Part shown: positions 8,101-9,123 of the stretch, one piece after another | How positions within the stretch are numbered: the stretch's first letter is position 1 | How the letters are laid out: each line of letters starts with the position of its first letter | DNA from: Rubrivivax sp. | GTDB taxonomy: Bacteria; Pseudomonadota; Gammaproteobacteria; Burkholderiales; Burkholderiaceae_C | Direction: 5' to 3' | Assembly: GCA_030693565.1 (NCBI GenBank) | Contig: JAUYAJ010000737.1 | Location: 1 to 9,123 of the forward strand | Length of the DNA: 9,123 nt | The notes under the pieces: model-generated | Told to the model about the DNA's origin: nothing | Databases searched by the model: none | The model's input: only the letters and a program-made list of their open reading frames with translations | Translations under genes and position numbers: made by a program

Positions 8101-9123
8101 GCCACGCCGCCGGCGACAGCTTGCTGACCGAGATGTCGCTGCGCATCAAGGACCGGCTGCGCGCCAGCGACGTCGTCGCGCGGCTCGGCGGCGACGAGTT
8201 CGTCGTTCTCATCCAGGACGTCACCGCCCAGGAGCAGGTGGCCGCCGTCGCGCGCAAACTGCTGGCGGCGCTGATGGCGCCGCTGGTGCTGCATGGTCAA
8301 CCTTGCCAGGTGACGGCGAGCATCGGCATCAGCATGTTCCCGGCCGACGCCCCTGACGAGCCGACGCTGATGAAGAACGCCGACTTCGCCATGTACCTGG
8401 CCAAGGAAGAAGGCAAGAACAACTTCCAGTTCTACTCGGCCGCTGTGCGTGCTCGCTCGCTCGAGCGCCTGAGCCTGGAGGCGGCGCTGCGCCAGGCACT
8501 TGAGCGCGGCGAGTTGTCGCTGCACTACCAGCCCAAGCTCGACCTGACATCGAGCGCCATCGTCGGCGTCGAGGCCTTGCTGCGCTGGCAGCACCCGGAG
8601 CTGGGCTCGGTGTCGCCGGCGCAATTCATCCCGCTGGCCGAGGAAACCGGGCTCATCGTCGACATCGGCCGCTGGGTGATCCGCAGCGCCTGCGCGCAGA
8701 ACATGGCCTGGCAGCGCGCCGGGCTGCCCGCGGTGGGCATGGCGGTCAACCTGTCGCCGCGCCAGTTCGCCGACGAAGGCCTGCTGGACGACCTGGACGC
8801 GGCGCTGCGCGACAGCGGCATGGCGCCGCAGTGGCTGGAACTGGAGATCACCGAGAGCACGGTGATGGGCAACCTCGACCGCGCTGCGCGGCAATTGCAG
8901 GCGATTCGCACCAAGGGTGTGCGCATCGCGATCGACGACTTCGGCACCGGCTACTCGTCGCTGGGGCAGCTCAAGCGTTTCCCGATCGACACCTTGAAGA
9001 TCGACCGCTCCTTCATCCGCGACATCCCGCAGGACGCCGAGGATTGCGCCATCACCACCGCCATCATCGCCATGGGCAAGGCGCTGGGCCTGACGGTGGT
9101 GGCCGAAGGCGTCGAGACCTTGG
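5190..9123 (+). CDS. Multi-sensor c-di-GMP protein, PAS-GAF-PAS-PAS-GAF-GAF-GGDEF-EAL (3' end outside window)
   Basis: The frame is open for 1311 codons and runs off the edge. Domains by residue: PAS 20-133, GAF 142-301, PAS 311-436, PAS 448-560, GAF 569-728, GAF 741-905, GGDEF about 918-1078, EAL from about 1090. The diguanylate cyclase half has FIDLDRFK, the GGDEF signature at 1000-1004 and an inhibitory I-site RASD at 991-994, exactly five residues before it. The phosphodiesterase half has EALLRW (E1128), NLSPRQF (N1187), ITES (E1222), IDDFGTG (D1249, D1250), LKIDRSF (K1270) and AEGVET (E1306); the final QGY region lies beyond the window. Both activities therefore look possible, probably switched by ligands of the PAS/GAF domains. 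No signal peptide or membrane segment is seen, so it is predicted cytoplasmic. The start chosen is ATG 5190 (GGGGAAG eight bases upstream). GTG 5142 with GGAG five bases upstream would add 16 residues. It lies 153 bases after the dehydrogenase stop, with no gene in between. Confidence 0.92.
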   Translation, partial: MTVAVAAAAAAPSRAGDARFDSLVALSADAYWEQDAALRFTLITGGNLAAAGFDTADWLGGELWAGPASTACEGGWDRQRALQQGGQAFQGLIFTRPNGRGERRHIRCSGQPIHDADGALVGYRGIASDITDTKRAEDLLRLEHLVNRSLAQSNSAAGALEAAIRAVCETERWECGRYFFWDPEAGLLRLGACWGVADAAIQGYVERSREITYAPGVGLVGAVWQSGEPLWTADISQEPRAARKARAADAAIRGAFVFPLVADGKPIGALVFNSREVRAPEPRLIQAIGAIGGQIGQLVQRMQSQDVLRDSEERFRAVVDSANEGILVYDRALKVVAGNAVAERIIGLPMVELIGAGGFTSLLPCVHESGAPLQPADRPTQLTVIGGVAISGKIIGIERGGGAITWLSVNTGFLRRQGETDFYGLVSTISDITLQRQAEAALRESEGRLRSLSQLSSDWFWEQGADGRYSRLEGRHVSGDNAAFALELGRTDAELGTEVEGGWPAHRQMLLAHQAFRDLVMWRQLPGGKLHHMSISGEPQFDAQGHFCGYRGVGVDISERQRADQLRVLEHAVNRALNEARSVAEALKQALASICGAEGWACGRYLRVDEAAGVLRLGEVWHLPDPNIERYIEASRTMLYQPGLGVVGRVWQSGQPLWVADISTDPRAARGTLARDTGMHGAFAVAVGSEGVTIGVLMFHSQAIREPDAQLLQAMHMIGSQIGQFLQRKSAELSSLRLARMFAALSETNDAILHAQSPADLCQRVCDAAVHGGRFSTISIFIDEPGSTWARAMGGAGRAAERLVQAKVSFDATVAQGRGLAGIAFRDQRPSVSNDYLNDERTAPWHSIAQQIGSRAAAALPLIRGGRSIGALLIYADAVNAFDDEILALLERMTANVSFALDNFERAAEQQRAAQRIEYLATHDGLTQLPNRVMFSQVLNMAIESARRHAREFAVLFIDLDRFKVINDTLGHAAGDSLLTEMSLRIKDRLRASDVVARLGGDEFVVLIQDVTAQEQVAAVARKLLAALMAPLVLHGQPCQVTASIGISMFPADAPDEPTLMKNADFAMYLAKEEGKNNFQFYSAAVRARSLERLSLEAALRQALERGELSLHYQPKLDLTSSAIVGVEALLRWQHPELGSVSPAQFIPLAEETGLIVDIGRWVIRSACAQNMAWQRAGLPAVGMAVNLSPRQFADEGLLDDLDAALRDSGMAPQWLELEITESTVMGNLDRAARQLQAIRTKGVRIAIDDFGTGYSSLGQLKRFPIDTLKIDRSFIRDIPQDAEDCAITTAIIAMGKALGLTVVAEGVETL
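5247..6092 (+). repeat. PAS-GAF module, copy 1, within the c-di-GMP gene
   Basis: This stretch encodes the first PAS domain (SLVALSADAYWEQ at its head, GYRGIASDIT at its end) and the GAF domain beginning LEHLVNRSL. The same order recurs at 6531-7373. The two GAF copies (residues 142-301 and 569-728) align without a gap; by hand I count about 80 identical residues of 160, including CGRY, VWQSG-PLW-ADIS and IGGQIGQ/IGSQIGQ. Confidence 0.8.
6531..7373 (+). repeat. PAS-GAF module, copy 2, within the c-di-GMP gene
   Basis: This stretch encodes the third PAS domain (SLSQLSSDWFWEQ to GYRGVGVDIS) followed by the GAF domain beginning LEHAVNRAL, matching copy 1 in order, length and junction (LEHxVNRxL). 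The identity level suggests an old in-gene duplication with divergence, likely giving two related but not identical sensors. The third GAF (residues 741-905) is more distant and is not part of this pair. Confidence 0.8.

Noticed and set aside
7160..8356. A 398-codon open frame on the plus strand in another phase
   Set aside because: It overlaps the GAF3 and GGDEF coding region out of phase; the product is an Arg/Ala-rich shadow with no domain.
6150..8894. A 914-codon open frame on the minus strand
   Set aside because: It lies wholly antisense to the clearly recognised PAS/GAF/GGDEF/EAL gene. Its His/Gln/Arg/Ala-rich composition is what the complement of G+C-rich coding DNA gives, and it shows no known domain.
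1..9123. A novel defence, mobile or CRISPR-like system
   Set aside because: No repeat-spacer pattern, transposase, integrase, nuclease, reverse transcriptase or toxin-antitoxin gene is visible; the genes fit ordinary metabolism and signalling.

Overview
The window looks like chromosomal DNA of a high-G+C betaproteobacterium, probably from the Burkholderiales (Leptothrix/Rubrivivax/Methylibium-like groups). This is inferred from strong G/C bias at third codon positions, the almost exclusive use of TGA stops, and the style of the FadD and multi-PAS/GAF GGDEF-EAL proteins. No RNA gene, insertion sequence, phage gene, CRISPR array or replication origin is visible.

Layout from left to right: (1) positions 1-147 carry no gene I can support but hold a perfect 36-bp palindrome at 30-65. 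(2) A complete long-chain fatty-acid-CoA ligase gene (fadD) occupies 148-1821 on the plus strand. (3) Only 19 bases further on, convergent with it, lies a two-gene minus-strand unit. Its first gene is a 70-residue secreted cysteine-containing peptide (3298-3086) and its second is a 410-residue four-helix membrane protein (3073-1841). The two are separated by 12 bases and lie in the same reading frame. (4) A 157-base divergent intergenic region (3299-3455) holds two small inverted repeats. (5) An aldehyde dehydrogenase gene of the 1-pyrroline-5-carboxylate dehydrogenase type follows on the plus strand (3456-5036). It is intact in every recognisable catalytic motif but is cut by one in-frame TAG at 4116-4118. 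(6) After a 153-base gap, a very large c-di-GMP signalling gene starts at 5190 and runs off the right edge. It encodes PAS-GAF-PAS-PAS-GAF-GAF-GGDEF-EAL, and its PAS-GAF module is duplicated.

Functionally, FadD activates fatty acids for beta-oxidation, the dehydrogenase (if expressed) would oxidise a semialdehyde to an acid, and the last protein would make and/or degrade c-di-GMP in response to signals sensed by its N-terminal domains. Nothing in the sequence ties these into one pathway; the region reads as ordinary core/accessory metabolism and signalling, not a dedicated novel system. The least explained items are the secreted-peptide/membrane-protein pair, the perfect palindrome upstream of fadD, and the lone amber codon in an otherwise well-preserved dehydrogenase.
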